The notes: generated from the sequence alone by a model not told the origin. 64,000 bases of DNA from Paracoccaceae bacterium (GCA_020446815.1 JAGRDY010000018.1:124001-188000), one strand, 5' to 3'; positions 18,892-28,725 are shown, counted from the stretch's first letter. Numbers and translations: made by a program.

Positions 18892-20313
18892 TTGAGCGAT
18901 TCCGGGACCGGGCTATATGCAGCCCGGGAACCCATCTTTCCGCGTCGCGTGAAGGGGGTTTTTCGCAATCTGAAATGGGTGATCATGATCGTCACCCTGG
19001 GCATCTACTATGTCACGCCGTGGCTGCGCTGGGACCGTGGGCCGAACCTGCCCGATCAGGCGGTTCTGGTCGATCTGGCCAACCGGCGGTTCTTCTTTTT
19101 CATGATCGAGATCTGGCCCGACGAGTTCTATTTTGTCGCCGGTCTGCTGATCATGGCGGGGCTGGGTCTGTTCCTGTTTACCTCGGCGCTGGGCCGGGTC
19201 TGGTGCGGCTATGCCTGCCCGCAGACCGTCTGGACCGATCTCTACATCCTTGTGGAACGCTGGATCGAAGGCGACCGCAATGCGCGTGTCCGGCTCTGGA
19301 AGGCCAGATGGGATCTGCGCAAATGGCGGTTGCGGCTGGTCAAGTGGTTCCTGTGGTTGCTGATCGGGCTGGCAACCGGCGGTGCCTGGGTGTTCTATTT
19401 CACCGATGCGCCGACATTGCTGCACGATCTTGTCGCCGGAACAGCCCATCCGGTGGCCTATGTCACGATCGCGGTGATGACGCTGACAACCTTTGTCTTC
19501 GGCGGCTTTGCGCGCGAACAGATTTGCATCTACGCCTGCCCATGGCCGCGCATCCAGTCGGCGATGATGGACGAGGACACGCTGGTTGTCGCCTATCGCG
19601 AATGGCGCGGCGAACCGCGCGGAAAGCTCAGGAAAGGCGAGCTTGCCGAAGGGCAGGGTGACTGCATCGACTGCATGGCCTGTGTCAATGTCTGCCCGAT
19701 GGGCATTGACATCCGCGAAGGCCAGCAGATGGAATGCATCACCTGCGCATTGTGCATCGATGCCTGCGACGAGGTGATGGACCGCATCGGCAAGCCGCGC
19801 GGCCTGATCGACTACATGGCGCTGAAGGACGAGGCTGCCGAACGGGCCGGTGAAAAGCCCAAGAATGTCTGGAAGCACATCCTGCGCCCGCGCACGATCC
19901 TTTACACGGTGCTGTGGTCCGGCGTCGGAATCGCCCTGATCGTCGCGCTGTTCATCCGTTCGCCGATCGACGTGAATGTGACACCGGTGCGTAACCCGCT
20001 TTATGTGACGCTTTCGGACGGGGCGATCCGCAATACCTACGAATTGCGGCTGCGCAACAAATTCGCCGACGACCGGCTGTTCGAGATTTCCCAGACATCG
20101 GATGCACCGTTGCAGATAAGTCTTGAAGGAACCGACGGCACGACGGTAAATGTCCCCGCCGATGCGACCCGGACCCAGCGGGTCTATATCGTCGCGCCCA
20201 AGGGCAGTGCGGCGGCGGTGGCGAAACGTACTCCGGTTCGCTTGTGGATCGAGGATGTCAAGGGCGGCGACCGCATTCACGTCGATACGATCTTCAACGG
20301 AAAGGGACAGTGA
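18892..20313 (+). CDS. ccoG: cbb3 oxidase assembly ferredoxin CcoG/FixG (RdxB)
   Basis: 473 aa membrane protein with several helices and a bacterial ferredoxin domain with two [4Fe-4S] motifs (C258, C261, C264, C268 and C282, C285, C288, C292), then a C-terminal Ig-like periplasmic domain (from about residue 360). CcoG reduces copper for delivery to the CuB site of CcoN. There is no ATG near the conserved N-terminus. The start is a TTG at 18892 with GGAG seven bases upstream. First gene of ccoGHIS. Confidence 0.95.
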   Translation: MSDSGTGLYAAREPIFPRRVKGVFRNLKWVIMIVTLGIYYVTPWLRWDRGPNLPDQAVLVDLANRRFFFFMIEIWPDEFYFVAGLLIMAGLGLFLFTSALGRVWCGYACPQTVWTDLYILVERWIEGDRNARVRLWKARWDLRKWRLRLVKWFLWLLIGLATGGAWVFYFTDAPTLLHDLVAGTAHPVAYVTIAVMTLTTFVFGGFAREQICIYACPWPRIQSAMMDEDTLVVAYREWRGEPRGKLRKGELAEGQGDCIDCMACVNVCPMGIDIREGQQMECITCALCIDACDEVMDRIGKPRGLIDYMALKDEAAERAGEKPKNVWKHILRPRTILYTVLWSGVGIALIVALFIRSPIDVNVTPVRNPLYVTLSDGAIRNTYELRLRNKFADDRLFEISQTSDAPLQISLEGTDGTTVNVPADATRTQRVYIVAPKGSAAAVAKRTPVRLWIEDVKGGDRIHVDTIFNGKGQ

Positions 20314-20314
20314 C

Positions 20315-20770
20315 ATGGCAAGGGAGCTGACCGGGCGCAAGGTTTTCGTGATCGCGGCTTCGGCGTTTGCGGTGATCATCGGCGTCAATCTTACGATGGC
20401 GTTTCAGGCAGTGCGCACCTTTCCGGGGCTGGAAGTCAGGAATTCCTATGTGGCCAGCCAGGTTTTCGATGCCGAAAGGGCGGCGCAGCAGAAACTGGGC
20501 TGGACGCTGGATCCGGGCTATGCGCAAGGCCGGCTGACGCTGGTCTTTCGCGATGCTGCGGGCCGTCCGGCCGATGTCGAACGCCTGACGGCGACGGTTG
20601 GGCGGACCACCGAGGCGGCCGACGATGTGACGCCGGAATTTACCTATTCGGGCGGGGTGTTTTCGGCGCCCGTCGCGCTCGAACCGGGCAAGTGGATGCT
20701 GCTGCTGGAGGCTTTCGCGCCCGATGGCACCCGGTTTCATCAGCGTATCGACCTGTTCGTGAAGGGCTAG
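20315..20770 (+). CDS. ccoH: cbb3 oxidase assembly protein CcoH/FixH
   Basis: 151 aa with one N-terminal membrane helix (KVFVIAASAFAVIIGVNLTMAF) and a periplasmic FixH domain (FPGLEVRNSYVASQVFD..., AQQKLGW). It is needed for stable assembly of cbb3 subunits. The frame is open upstream into ccoG, but ATG 20315 lies one base after the ccoG stop and has AAAGGGA before it. Confidence 0.93.
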   Translation: MARELTGRKVFVIAASAFAVIIGVNLTMAFQAVRTFPGLEVRNSYVASQVFDAERAAQQKLGWTLDPGYAQGRLTLVFRDAAGRPADVERLTATVGRTTEAADDVTPEFTYSGGVFSAPVALEPGKWMLLLEAFAPDGTRFHQRIDLFVKG

Positions 20771-20774
20771 CGCC

Positions 20775-22958
20775 ATGGAGGCGATGCCGGCATCGGTTTC
20801 GGCCTGCCCGGCCTGTGTGGCGGCGCCGGCGGCCGAGGCCGTGGCGGCGCGGGCGAAAGGCCGGGCGGGCATCGTGCTGACACTGCCTACCGCCCATTGC
20901 GCGGCCTGCATCGCCGATGTGGAACGCGTTCTTGGCCGTTACCCCGGTGTGCGTTCGGCGCGGGTCAACCTTACCCGGCGCCGCGTCAGTGTCGATGCGT
21001 CCCCCGATGTGACCGCCGACGAGCTGATCGCCTGCCTTGCGGGCATCGGTTATCCCGCGCATGAGCTGGACCCCGGTCTTTTGAACGTCACCGAAACCGA
21101 CCGGCAGGGGCGCGATCTGTTGATGCGCCTCGGGGTCGCCGGTTTCGCCATGATGAATGTCATGCTCTTGTCGGTTGCGGTATGGTCGGGCGCCGAAGCG
21201 GCGACACGCGACCTTTTCCACTGGATTTCGGCGATGATCGCCCTTCCGGTACTGGCCTTTGCGGGCCAGCCATTCTTTGCCTCGGCATGGGCGTCGCTAA
21301 AGGCGCGGCGGCTGGGAATGGATGTGCCGATCTCGCTGGCGCTGATCCTGTCGGCGGCCATGTCGCTTTACGAGACTTTCGCGCATGGCCAGCACGCCTA
21401 TTTCGATGCGGCGGTTTCGCTGTGCTTTTTCCTGCTGGCCGGGCGCTATCTCGATTTTCGCAGCCGGGCGGCGGCGCGGTCGGCGGCCGAGGAACTCGCC
21501 GCGCTCGAAGTGCCGCGCGCGATCCGGCTGGGAATGGATGGCGAAGCGGTGGTGCCGGTCGCCGAACTGGTGGCGGGCGATCGTGTGCGGGTCATGCCGG
21601 GTGCGCGGATGCCGGTCGACGGGGTCGTCACCGAGGGCGCGTCAGAGCTTGACCGGTCGCTGCTGACCGGCGAAACCCTGCCGGTCTGGGCCGGGGCCGG
21701 ATCGGTGGTCAGCGCAGGCGAGGTCAACCTGACCGGCCCCCTGACGGTGCGCGTCACGGCAGCGGGACAGGACAGTTCCCTGCACCGCATGGCCAGCCTT
21801 GTGGCCGTCGCCGAAGGGGCGCGGACTCGTTATACATCGCTGGCCGACCGGATGGCGCGGGCCTATGCACCGGCGGTGCATGTTCTGGCGCTGGCGGCGT
21901 TGTGCTTCTGGTTGTGGCAAACCGGCGGCGATCTGCGGTTGTCGCTGAACATCGCGGCGGCGGTGCTGATCATCACCTGCCCCTGTGCGCTTGCGCTGGC
22001 GGTTCCGGCAGTGGTGACATCGGCTTCGGGGCGGCTGTTTCGCAAGGGCCTTCTGGTCAAGAACGGCACCGCGCTGGAACGGCTGGCCGAGGTTGACATG
22101 GTGGTGTTCGACAAGACCGGAACGCTGACGCTGGGCGCGCCCGAACCGGCCGATCTGCGCGATCATTCGCCAACCGATCTGAGCCTGGCCGCCGCGCTGG
22201 CCGGGGCGTCGGCGCATCCCTTGTCGCGCGCCCTGGCCGAGGCGCTGGCCGTGGCCGGGGTCAGGCCGGCCAGGCTCAGCGATATCCGCGAAGTGCCGGG
22301 GCAGGGCGTCGAAGGTGTCTGCAAGGGGGGGCGTGTCCGGCTGGGGCGGGCGCAATGGCTGGGGGCGCAAGCCGGCGACATGACGGCAACCTGGTTGAAA
22401 ACGGACCAAGGCCCGGCGCGCGCCTTCACCTTTACCGACCGTCTGCGGCCGGGTGCCGAGGCATTGGTGGCCGATATCGCAAGGCAGGGCAAATCGGTGG
22501 CGATCCTTTCTGGCGACAGCGACGCGCCGGTGGGCGCGATTGCGGCGCAATTGGGGGTGAAGGATTGGCGGGCCGGCATGCACCCGGCCGAAAAGGCAGC
22601 GGCGATCGCCACCCTGACCGAGGCAGGGCATCGGGTCTTGATGGTCGGCGACGGTCTCAATGATACCGCCGCACTCGCGGGCGCGCATGTGTCGATCTCG
22701 CCCGCATCGGCGCTCGATGCGGCGCGGGTGGCTTCCGATATCGTGCTTTTGGGGCAGGACATGCAGCCGATTGCCGCCGCCATGCGTATCGCGCTACAGG
22801 CGCGGCGGCGGATCAAGCAGAATTTCGCACTCTCCATCGCCTACAACCTTCTGGCGGTGCCCGTGGCTTTCGCCGGGCTGGCGACACCGCTGATCGCGGC
22901 GCTGGCGATGTCGGCCTCGTCGGTAACGGTATCGCTGAATGCGCTGCGCCTGAAATAG
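20775..22958 (+). CDS. ccoI: Copper-transporting P1B-type ATPase CcoI/FixI
   Basis: 727 aa heavy-metal P-type ATPase that supplies copper for cbb3 oxidase maturation. The N-terminus carries CPAC (11-14) and an HMA domain with CAAC (42-45). Further motifs are TGE (298-300), the intramembrane CPC site (402-404), DKTGTLT with phosphorylated D446, the HP motif (SAHPLSRA) and GDGLNDTAALAGA. It lies four bases after ccoH. The neighbouring ccoGHS genes identify it as the CcoI/CopA2 type rather than the detoxifying CopA1. Confidence 0.95.
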   Translation: MEAMPASVSACPACVAAPAAEAVAARAKGRAGIVLTLPTAHCAACIADVERVLGRYPGVRSARVNLTRRRVSVDASPDVTADELIACLAGIGYPAHELDPGLLNVTETDRQGRDLLMRLGVAGFAMMNVMLLSVAVWSGAEAATRDLFHWISAMIALPVLAFAGQPFFASAWASLKARRLGMDVPISLALILSAAMSLYETFAHGQHAYFDAAVSLCFFLLAGRYLDFRSRAAARSAAEELAALEVPRAIRLGMDGEAVVPVAELVAGDRVRVMPGARMPVDGVVTEGASELDRSLLTGETLPVWAGAGSVVSAGEVNLTGPLTVRVTAAGQDSSLHRMASLVAVAEGARTRYTSLADRMARAYAPAVHVLALAALCFWLWQTGGDLRLSLNIAAAVLIITCPCALALAVPAVVTSASGRLFRKGLLVKNGTALERLAEVDMVVFDKTGTLTLGAPEPADLRDHSPTDLSLAAALAGASAHPLSRALAEALAVAGVRPARLSDIREVPGQGVEGVCKGGRVRLGRAQWLGAQAGDMTATWLKTDQGPARAFTFTDRLRPGAEALVADIARQGKSVAILSGDSDAPVGAIAAQLGVKDWRAGMHPAEKAAAIATLTEAGHRVLMVGDGLNDTAALAGAHVSISPASALDAARVASDIVLLGQDMQPIAAAMRIALQARRRIKQNFALSIAYNLLAVPVAFAGLATPLIAALAMSASSVTVSLNALRLK

Positions 22959-22969
22959 GAGAAAGCGCA

Positions 22970-23128
22970 ATGGATGTGCTGGTCTATCTCATTCCCGTAT
23001 CGCTCGTGTTGGGCGGCATAGGGTTGCTGGCCTTTCTGTGGACGCTCAAACACAGGCAATACGACGATCCCGAAGGTGACGGGCAGCGCATTCTTTCAAA
23101 GGAATGGGATGACCATCCGCGGCCCTGA
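22970..23128 (+). CDS. ccoS: cbb3 oxidase assembly protein CcoS/FixS
   Basis: 52 aa: MDVLVYLIPVSLVLGGIGLL, then AFLWTLKHRQYDDPEGDGQR, then ILSKEWDDHPRP. A single N-terminal membrane helix followed by the conserved aromatic/acidic segment (FLWTLKxxQYDDPxGxxxRIL) is diagnostic of CcoS, required to insert cofactors into CcoN. Start ATG 22970 has AGGAGAAAG upstream and lies 11 bases after ccoI. It closes the ccoGHIS operon. Confidence 0.95.
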   Translation: MDVLVYLIPVSLVLGGIGLLAFLWTLKHRQYDDPEGDGQRILSKEWDDHPRP

Positions 23129-23135
23129 CCGTCGA

Positions 23136-24899
23136 TCAGGGGCCGATCACCTTGCATTCGGTCTGGCGCGCTTGCAGCCGGCGGCAGGCCAGCTCGGCCA
23201 TCTCATGGGTCATGCCGACGAAATTCGCGTCAAATCCGCCCTTGCGGTTGACCACCTTGCGCAGCGCTTCGTCCAGCGTATTCAGTTCGATCAGCGCGGT
23301 GCGCAACAGCATCCGTTCGGCGTTGTAACGGCTGTCGAAACGACCGACATTGATCGCCCATTCGCGCCCGCCCGAGGTCGAAACACGGGTGACGGTTTCG
23401 AGATGCTCCACCTCTGGCTCGGGTGCTGAATAGGCGACAAGAACCACCTGCTCGGGGCGGGGTTCCGGCAGGGGCGTTGTGTTGGGCCCGGCCGGGGTGG
23501 TGACGGCGGTTTCGGTCGTTGCGGGAAGGGTTGCCGGGATGGCCGTAGGACCGGCCACGGCAACCGTGCCCGTTTCGGCGGGCATTTCGGCAGGTGTTGC
23601 GGCGGGTGTCTCGGCCAGCGCCAGGCGAAGTGGCGCAGCGGCGGGCCGGGGGGATTCTGCGGGCGCCAGGGCCGAAGCGATCGCCGCGATGACGGGGTCG
23701 GGCGCCGGCGCGGTTTCGATTTCAAGTATATCGGGGCCGGTCGCGGCCTGTTTGGCCCGGGCCAGAATCGTTTCAGGTTGTGGCGCCGTGGTCTGCTCGA
23801 AAACCGGCGGTTCGGTCACGTCCTCCGCTGCCCCGGCATTGGCCTCGAGCACGGCCGCATTGATGTCCTCGCGCATGGCGATGAGCATTGGTTCGGGTGT
23901 TTTTCGCGGGCGCGCAAGGGGGCGTGGGCTTTGGGCGACGGCACGCACCAGGCGCAGGGTCTTGCCCGCCGATGTCGTGCCGATCCCCGAAACGACGGTA
24001 TCGGAATCGTCGGGTGCCGACCGGGCAATATAGGCGGGCAATGCGGGCTTTTGTACGATGGCCCTGCGCGGCGCTTTCCCGAAGCCCAAGTCAAGCAGTT
24101 CGGCGACCCGGGCGTTGCGCGATGCGGTGGACTTGCCGCCAAAGACCGTTGCGATGATGCGCTTGTCGCCGCGTTCCGCCGAGGCCACGAGATTGAAGCC
24201 CGCCGGTGTCGTATAACCGGTCTTGATGCCATCGGCGCCCTTGTAGCTGTCCAGAAACCGGCGATTGGTCGAATTCACATGCTTCATGCCGGCATCGGCA
24301 GACCGGCGAGAGAAGAGATTGTAATATTGCGGATAATCGAAAAACAGCCGCCGACCGAGCGTGGTCATGTCGCGCGCGGTCGACATATGCCCCTCGGCGG
24401 TCAGGCCGTTGGCGTTGCGAAAAGTGGTCCGGGTCATCCCGAGCGCCTTGGCGGTTCGGTTCATTCGGGCGGCAAAGGCACTTTCGGATCCTCCGATGGC
24501 TTCGCCGATCGCGGTCGCCGCATCGTTGGCCGATTTGACCGCTGCGGCACGGATGAGATATCTCAGGGCGATTTTCTGACCTGCCTTCAGGCCCAGTTTC
24601 GACGGCGGCTCGGCGGCCGCGTTTTGCGAAACCGTCACTTTCTGGTCAAGCGAGATTTCGCCATGCTCGATGGCCTCGAAGGCGATGTAAAGCGTCATCA
24701 TCTTGGTCAGCGAGGCCGGGTGCAGCCGGGTATCGGCATTGGTTTCGTGCAACACCTCTCCGGTTCGCGCATCAATCACCATGTCGGCGTAGGGGGCAGC
24801 AATGGCCACGATGGGCACGGCCAAAATTGCCAGCGCCATGATTGTCAGTACATATCCCTTCAGGACGTACTGCCCTAGACGAGCGGTCACGTTCTTCAC
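23136..24899 (-). CDS. D-alanyl-D-alanine carboxypeptidase (PBP5/6 type) with SPOR domain
   Basis: 587 aa peptidoglycan enzyme. A signal segment (YVLTIMALAILAVPIVAIAAP) is followed by a peptidase S11 domain with all three catalytic motifs: S63-L-T-K66, S123-A-N and K226-TG. A long Pro/Ala/Thr-rich linker (about 300-490) leads to a C-terminal SPOR domain (from about 510) that binds denuded septal glycan. The linker explains the extra length over DacA (about 400 aa). It ends seven bases from the convergent ccoS. Confidence 0.9.
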   Translation of the reverse strand: MKNVTARLGQYVLKGYVLTIMALAILAVPIVAIAAPYADMVIDARTGEVLHETNADTRLHPASLTKMMTLYIAFEAIEHGEISLDQKVTVSQNAAAEPPSKLGLKAGQKIALRYLIRAAAVKSANDAATAIGEAIGGSESAFAARMNRTAKALGMTRTTFRNANGLTAEGHMSTARDMTTLGRRLFFDYPQYYNLFSRRSADAGMKHVNSTNRRFLDSYKGADGIKTGYTTPAGFNLVASAERGDKRIIATVFGGKSTASRNARVAELLDLGFGKAPRRAIVQKPALPAYIARSAPDDSDTVVSGIGTTSAGKTLRLVRAVAQSPRPLARPRKTPEPMLIAMREDINAAVLEANAGAAEDVTEPPVFEQTTAPQPETILARAKQAATGPDILEIETAPAPDPVIAAIASALAPAESPRPAAAPLRLALAETPAATPAEMPAETGTVAVAGPTAIPATLPATTETAVTTPAGPNTTPLPEPRPEQVVLVAYSAPEPEVEHLETVTRVSTSGGREWAINVGRFDSRYNAERMLLRTALIELNTLDEALRKVVNRKGGFDANFVGMTHEMAELACRRLQARQTECKVIGP

Positions 24900-25093
24900 C
24901 TTGGTCCTGCCTCATCACCCCGATCTTTGCGCCGGGACTTTTCGATTGCTGTCACGTTAGCACAAGGGATCGACTCGGAAAACACCCTAATTTCAATACC
25001 TTTCATGCCATTGCTCTGCCAGGTGACAATTGTTGCGCGATTGCCACCTTCGACCGCGCGCACCGCGCCCGGCAAATCACCGGGACAGGCGCG

Positions 25094-25792
25094 TCATTCA
25101 AGCCCGCGAACCAGCGCCGCAAGATCCCCCAGATCGAAGATTTCATGGAACCTGTGATGGCCGTCGGGGGCGGTATCGTGTTCCGGTTCCCAGGTCAGGT
25201 CATGCGGCACATGGACCCCCCACCCGCCAATTTCGAGAACCGGTAAAATATCTGATTTCAAGGAGTTGCCGACCATCATTGCGCGATCCGCACCATCGCC
25301 GCGGCGGGTGAAAATATCCCTGTAGATGCCCGGCGTCTTGTGTGAGACGATCTCCACCCCGTCGAAAAGATCGCCCAGCCCGGATTGCGCCAGTTTGCGT
25401 TCCTGATCCAGAAGATCGCCTTTGGTGATCAGCAACAACCGGTAGTCGGGGGCCAGGGTCTCGACCGCCGCGCGGGCATTGGGCAAAAGCTCGATCGGAT
25501 GCGCCAGCATTTCCTGCCCGGCGGCAATCAGATCGCCGATGACCGTTGCCGGCACACGGCCTTCGGTGGCCTCGATGGCAGTTTCGATCATCGACAGAAC
25601 AAAGCCCTTTATGCCATAGCCGTACTGGCCCAGGTTGCGGCGTTCGGCCGCCAACAGGCGCTCGGCGAGATGATCGCGGGCGGCGTAATCGGCCAGCAGC
25701 GCCGCGAAACGGTCCTGCGTCAGGCGAAAGAACCGCTCATTGTGCCAAAGCGTGTCATCGGCATCGAAACCGATGGTGGTGATGCTGGGCAT
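25094..25792 (-). CDS. HAD-superfamily hydrolase
   Basis: 232 aa haloacid-dehalogenase-like phosphatase. Motif I is DADDTLW (residues 9-15, nucleophile Asp9), motif II LLITKGD, and motif [14 protein letters not shown] and [12 protein letters not shown]. The cap is helical (about residues 18-90). ATG 25792 has a perfect AGGAGGT upstream. The substrate is not deducible. It ends 194 bp downstream of the D-Ala-D-Ala carboxypeptidase start, on the same strand, and is divergent from clpS. Confidence 0.88.
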   Translation of the reverse strand: MPSITTIGFDADDTLWHNERFFRLTQDRFAALLADYAARDHLAERLLAAERRNLGQYGYGIKGFVLSMIETAIEATEGRVPATVIGDLIAAGQEMLAHPIELLPNARAAVETLAPDYRLLLITKGDLLDQERKLAQSGLGDLFDGVEIVSHKTPGIYRDIFTRRGDGADRAMMVGNSLKSDILPVLEIGGWGVHVPHDLTWEPEHDTAPDGHHRFHEIFDLGDLAALVRGLE

Positions 25793-25900
25793 GAAACCTC
25801 CTGGGCCAAATCTGCCGGTCGCACGCGACGGGATCAATTGATTTGCTCGCAACTCTTTTCTCATCCGCCATTGGGGCTATATTGGAGGAGTAGGTTTAAT

Positions 25901-26269
25901 ATGTCCGATTCTTTCGGAGAATTCTGTTTGTCCTGGCGCCCGATCATCATGTCCGACCGCAAGAGCGACAATGACGATGAAGCGTCTGTCGCCACCAGGA
26001 CACGTCCGAAGACCCAGCGCCCGCCATTCTACAAAGTGATGATCCTCAACGACGATTACACGCCGATGGAATTCGTGGTGCATGTGCTGGAGCGGTTTTT
26101 CGGGCTGGGTCACAGCCAGGCATTCGAGGTCATGCTGACCGTACATAAAAAGGGTCTGGCGGTCGTCGGCGTCTTTTCCTTCGAGGTGGCCGAGACCAAG
26201 GTGGCGCAGGTGATGGATTTCGCCCGCCGCCACCAGCATCCGCTGCAATGCACGATGGAAAAGGAATAG
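25901..26269 (+). CDS. clpS: ATP-dependent Clp protease adaptor ClpS
   Basis: 122 aa adaptor that delivers N-degron substrates to ClpAP. The unstructured N-terminus is followed by the ClpS core: [20 protein letters not shown], where [10 protein letters not shown] contains the N-end-rule pocket residues, and [19 protein letters not shown]. Start 25901 is preceded by GGAGGAGTAGGT. A second ATG at 25949 would give the more usual length (106 aa), so the exact N-terminus is uncertain. Confidence 0.95.
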   Translation: MSDSFGEFCLSWRPIIMSDRKSDNDDEASVATRTRPKTQRPPFYKVMILNDDYTPMEFVVHVLERFFGLGHSQAFEVMLTVHKKGLAVVGVFSFEVAETKVAQVMDFARRHQHPLQCTMEKE

Positions 26270-26296
26270 GGGCCCGGTGCGCCCCGAAGTTTCAAG

Positions 26297-27316
26297 ATGA
26301 ACGCTCGTCTGTCGCTCGCCCTCGAAGGCGCCGATGCCATGCCGTCGTCGGGGCGGATCCTGGTTTTGAACGCCGGTGCTGCGGCGGATCTGTCGCTGTT
26401 GCCGCAAGACCGGGTGACCATCGTGCAGGGGTTTCGCCCCGATCACGATGCGCTGGCCGCGCGCGGCTACGCGGTGACACCTGAAACGGGCGGCCCGGAC
26501 GGGGAACTGGCGGCGGCGATCGTGTTCTTGCCGCGCGCGCGGGCCGAAGCGCGTGCGCTGGTCGCCGAGGCCGCACGGCAGGTTTCCCCCGGCGGGCCGG
26601 TCTGGGTCGACGGGCAGAAAACCGACGGCATCGAATCGATGGCAAGGGACGTGCGGTCGCGCGTGGCGATTTCGGCGCCGGTGGCAAAGGCGCATGGCAA
26701 GATATTCAGATTCGACGCGCCCGATGGCCCGGCTTTCGCCGACTGGCGGGCGGCAGAATCCGTTCCCGCGCCCGGCTTTGTCACCCTGCCGGGGATGTTT
26801 TCCGCCGACAAGCCCGATGCAGGCTCGGCGCTGCTGGCGGGCGCGCTGCCCGGCGATCTGTCGGGGCGGGGGGCCGACCTCGGGGCTGGTTGGGGGTGGC
26901 TGTCGGCGCAGATACTGGCGCAGGGCAGGGTTGGCGGCCTGCATCTGGTGGAGGCGAACCATTCGGCCCTTGCCTGTGCGCGACGCAACATCGCCGATCT
27001 GCGCGCGCAGTTTCACTGGGCCGACGTGGCTCTCTTCGAACCGGGCGGAAAGCTCGATTTTGTCGTCACCAATCCCCCCTTTCACACCACCCGCGCGGCG
27101 GACACGAAGCTCGGGGAGGCCTTTGTCCGGGCGGCGGGCAGGATGCTGAAGCCTTCGGGGCAAATGCTGATGGTGGCCAACCGGCATCTGCCCTATGAAA
27201 CGGTTCTGGCCGAAACCTTTCGCGACTTCGACGAGATAAAAGGCAATGCCGGCTACAAGGTTTTTCGCGCCGCGCGGCCGCGGGTTTCGCCCCGGAGCGT
27301 TGCGGCGCGAAATTGA
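26297..27316 (+). CDS. rsmC: Class I SAM-dependent methyltransferase, RsmC-like
   Basis: 339 aa with the RsmC architecture of two tandem methyltransferase-like domains. The N-terminal one is degenerate; the C-terminal one is active, with SAM-binding GADLGAGWGWLSA and the catalytic NPPF motif in FVVTNPPFHTTR (about residue 255), typical of enzymes modifying exocyclic amino groups. RsmC makes m2G1207 in 16S rRNA. It starts 27 bp after clpS and may share its transcript. Confidence 0.87.
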   Translation: MNARLSLALEGADAMPSSGRILVLNAGAAADLSLLPQDRVTIVQGFRPDHDALAARGYAVTPETGGPDGELAAAIVFLPRARAEARALVAEAARQVSPGGPVWVDGQKTDGIESMARDVRSRVAISAPVAKAHGKIFRFDAPDGPAFADWRAAESVPAPGFVTLPGMFSADKPDAGSALLAGALPGDLSGRGADLGAGWGWLSAQILAQGRVGGLHLVEANHSALACARRNIADLRAQFHWADVALFEPGGKLDFVVTNPPFHTTRAADTKLGEAFVRAAGRMLKPSGQMLMVANRHLPYETVLAETFRDFDEIKGNAGYKVFRAARPRVSPRSVAARN

Positions 27317-27469
27317 AGCATCGGGTATCGCCTTTCGCGTTCAACTGAAACGAGTGACGGCGGACAAGCGATTCAAGGCCCGGCCGATACGCGACGGCCT
27401 TCATCGGCGTCTCGCCCAGGGCGCCGAATTCGGCTAGTCTGCACGGGCAGAATCAGCCCCGGAAATCCC

Positions 27470-28279
27470 ATGTCCCTGAACATTGCCGGCAAAACCGCCA
27501 TTGTCACCGGTGCCGCGAATGGTATCGGACTGGCTATCGCGCGCCATTTCGTCGACTGCGGCGCCAAGGTCATGTTCGCCGATAGTGACGAGGCGCGGCT
27601 ATCGGCGGAAATCAGCGAAGAGGCGGGCGACGATAGCCCGATACGGTATTTTGGCGGCGACCTGAGCCAGAAACTGACATTGACCAACCTCTTGTCGGCG
27701 ACGGTCGACGCCTTTGAGCGGATCGATATTCTGGTCAATGCCAGCCGCCAGGTAGCCACTTCCGACCCGCTCGATCCCGACAATGAGATGTTGAATTCGC
27801 TGCTGAGCAAAAACCTGATGTCCACCCTGCGCCTGAGCCAGATGGCCGCGCGGCGGATGATTGCCCAGGCAGAAAAAGACGGTCAGGAAGAGGGGCAGGT
27901 CGGCTCGATCATCAATTTTTCGACCCTGGCCGCGGTCCGGGCGCAGCCCGAATTGCTGGCCTATTCGGTGACAGGCGCCGCGGTTGAACAGGCGACGCGG
28001 TCGCTGGCCGTGGTGCTGGCGCCTCACAGGATACGGGTCAATGGCATCTCCGTGGCCAGCATGATGAGCGCGAGCATGCAGGCGACGCTCAAGACCAACC
28101 CGGAATGGCGCGAGCCGATCACCTCGGGCACGCCCATGGGGCGGATCGCGTCAGCCTCTGAACTGGCCGATACGGTGCAGTTTCTGGCATCCGAAGGATC
28201 GGGGTTCATGACCGGCCAGATTTTGACCGTCGATGGCGGCCGCAGCCTGATTGATGCGGTTTCAGAGCCGGCCTACTGA
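27470..28279 (+). CDS. Short-chain dehydrogenase/reductase family protein with degenerate catalytic site
   Basis: 269 aa Rossmann-fold SDR. The cofactor motif TGAANGIG (13-20) is intact, and N115 and S151 are in the right places. The catalytic YxxxK is Y165-SVT-G169: the lysine is replaced by glycine, and the NNAG structural motif reads VNAS. C-terminal DGG (TVDGGRSL) is kept. The loss of Lys suggests a non-canonical reaction, a binding role, or a relocated base. It lies upstream of hemF, but on the other side of two lipoprotein genes. Confidence 0.85.
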   Translation: MSLNIAGKTAIVTGAANGIGLAIARHFVDCGAKVMFADSDEARLSAEISEEAGDDSPIRYFGGDLSQKLTLTNLLSATVDAFERIDILVNASRQVATSDPLDPDNEMLNSLLSKNLMSTLRLSQMAARRMIAQAEKDGQEEGQVGSIINFSTLAAVRAQPELLAYSVTGAAVEQATRSLAVVLAPHRIRVNGISVASMMSASMQATLKTNPEWREPITSGTPMGRIASASELADTVQFLASEGSGFMTGQILTVDGGRSLIDAVSEPAY

Positions 28280-28304
28280 TCCGGGCCACGCGCTGCGCGG
28301 CGCG

Positions 28305-28718
28305 TCACTTTGGTTCGGGAAACCGGGCGCGGCAATCGGAAATCTGTGCATTCGCTTGTGTTTGCAGGATTTTCTGGCGCGATTTCAAAGCGGAGAGCTT
28401 TCGCGCCTCGACGGCCGGGTCAATTGCGACCGGGCGGCGAATGGTATCGGAATAGGGTTCCCAGCACATGGGCGCGGGTCCGATCGCGTCGTGGTCGAAA
28501 CGGTCGAAATCGCATCTGACCCAGGCCCAGCGGGTGATTTCTTCGCTCTGGTATCCATAGCCGCGGGCGATGGTGGCCTCGGTTTCGGCGATCAGGCCGG
28601 TGACAGTGCGCAGCTCTCGCGTTGCGGCGCGAATGCATTGTTCCTGCGGGGTTCCGCAGGATGTCAGGAGCATCGCGGCAAGGGTAGACCCGATCAATAT
28701 GGCGCTGCGGCTGTTCAT
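28305..28718 (-). CDS. Small lipoprotein, paralogue of its upstream neighbour
   Basis: 137 aa. A lipoprotein signal with lipobox LLTSC (Cys at about 21) is followed by a charged mature part with further cysteines. It shares a scheme with the next gene: CIRAATRELRTVTGLIA..., ARGY, then AIDPAVEARKLSALKSRQ and a late cysteine. I do not recognise the family. The two genes are seven bases apart and read on the same strand, suggesting a recent or maintained duplication. Confidence 0.7.
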   Translation of the reverse strand: MNSRSAILIGSTLAAMLLTSCGTPQEQCIRAATRELRTVTGLIAETEATIARGYGYQSEEITRWAWVRCDFDRFDHDAIGPAPMCWEPYSDTIRRPVAIDPAVEARKLSALKSRQKILQTQANAQISDCRARFPEPK

Positions 28719-28725
28719 CGCGACG

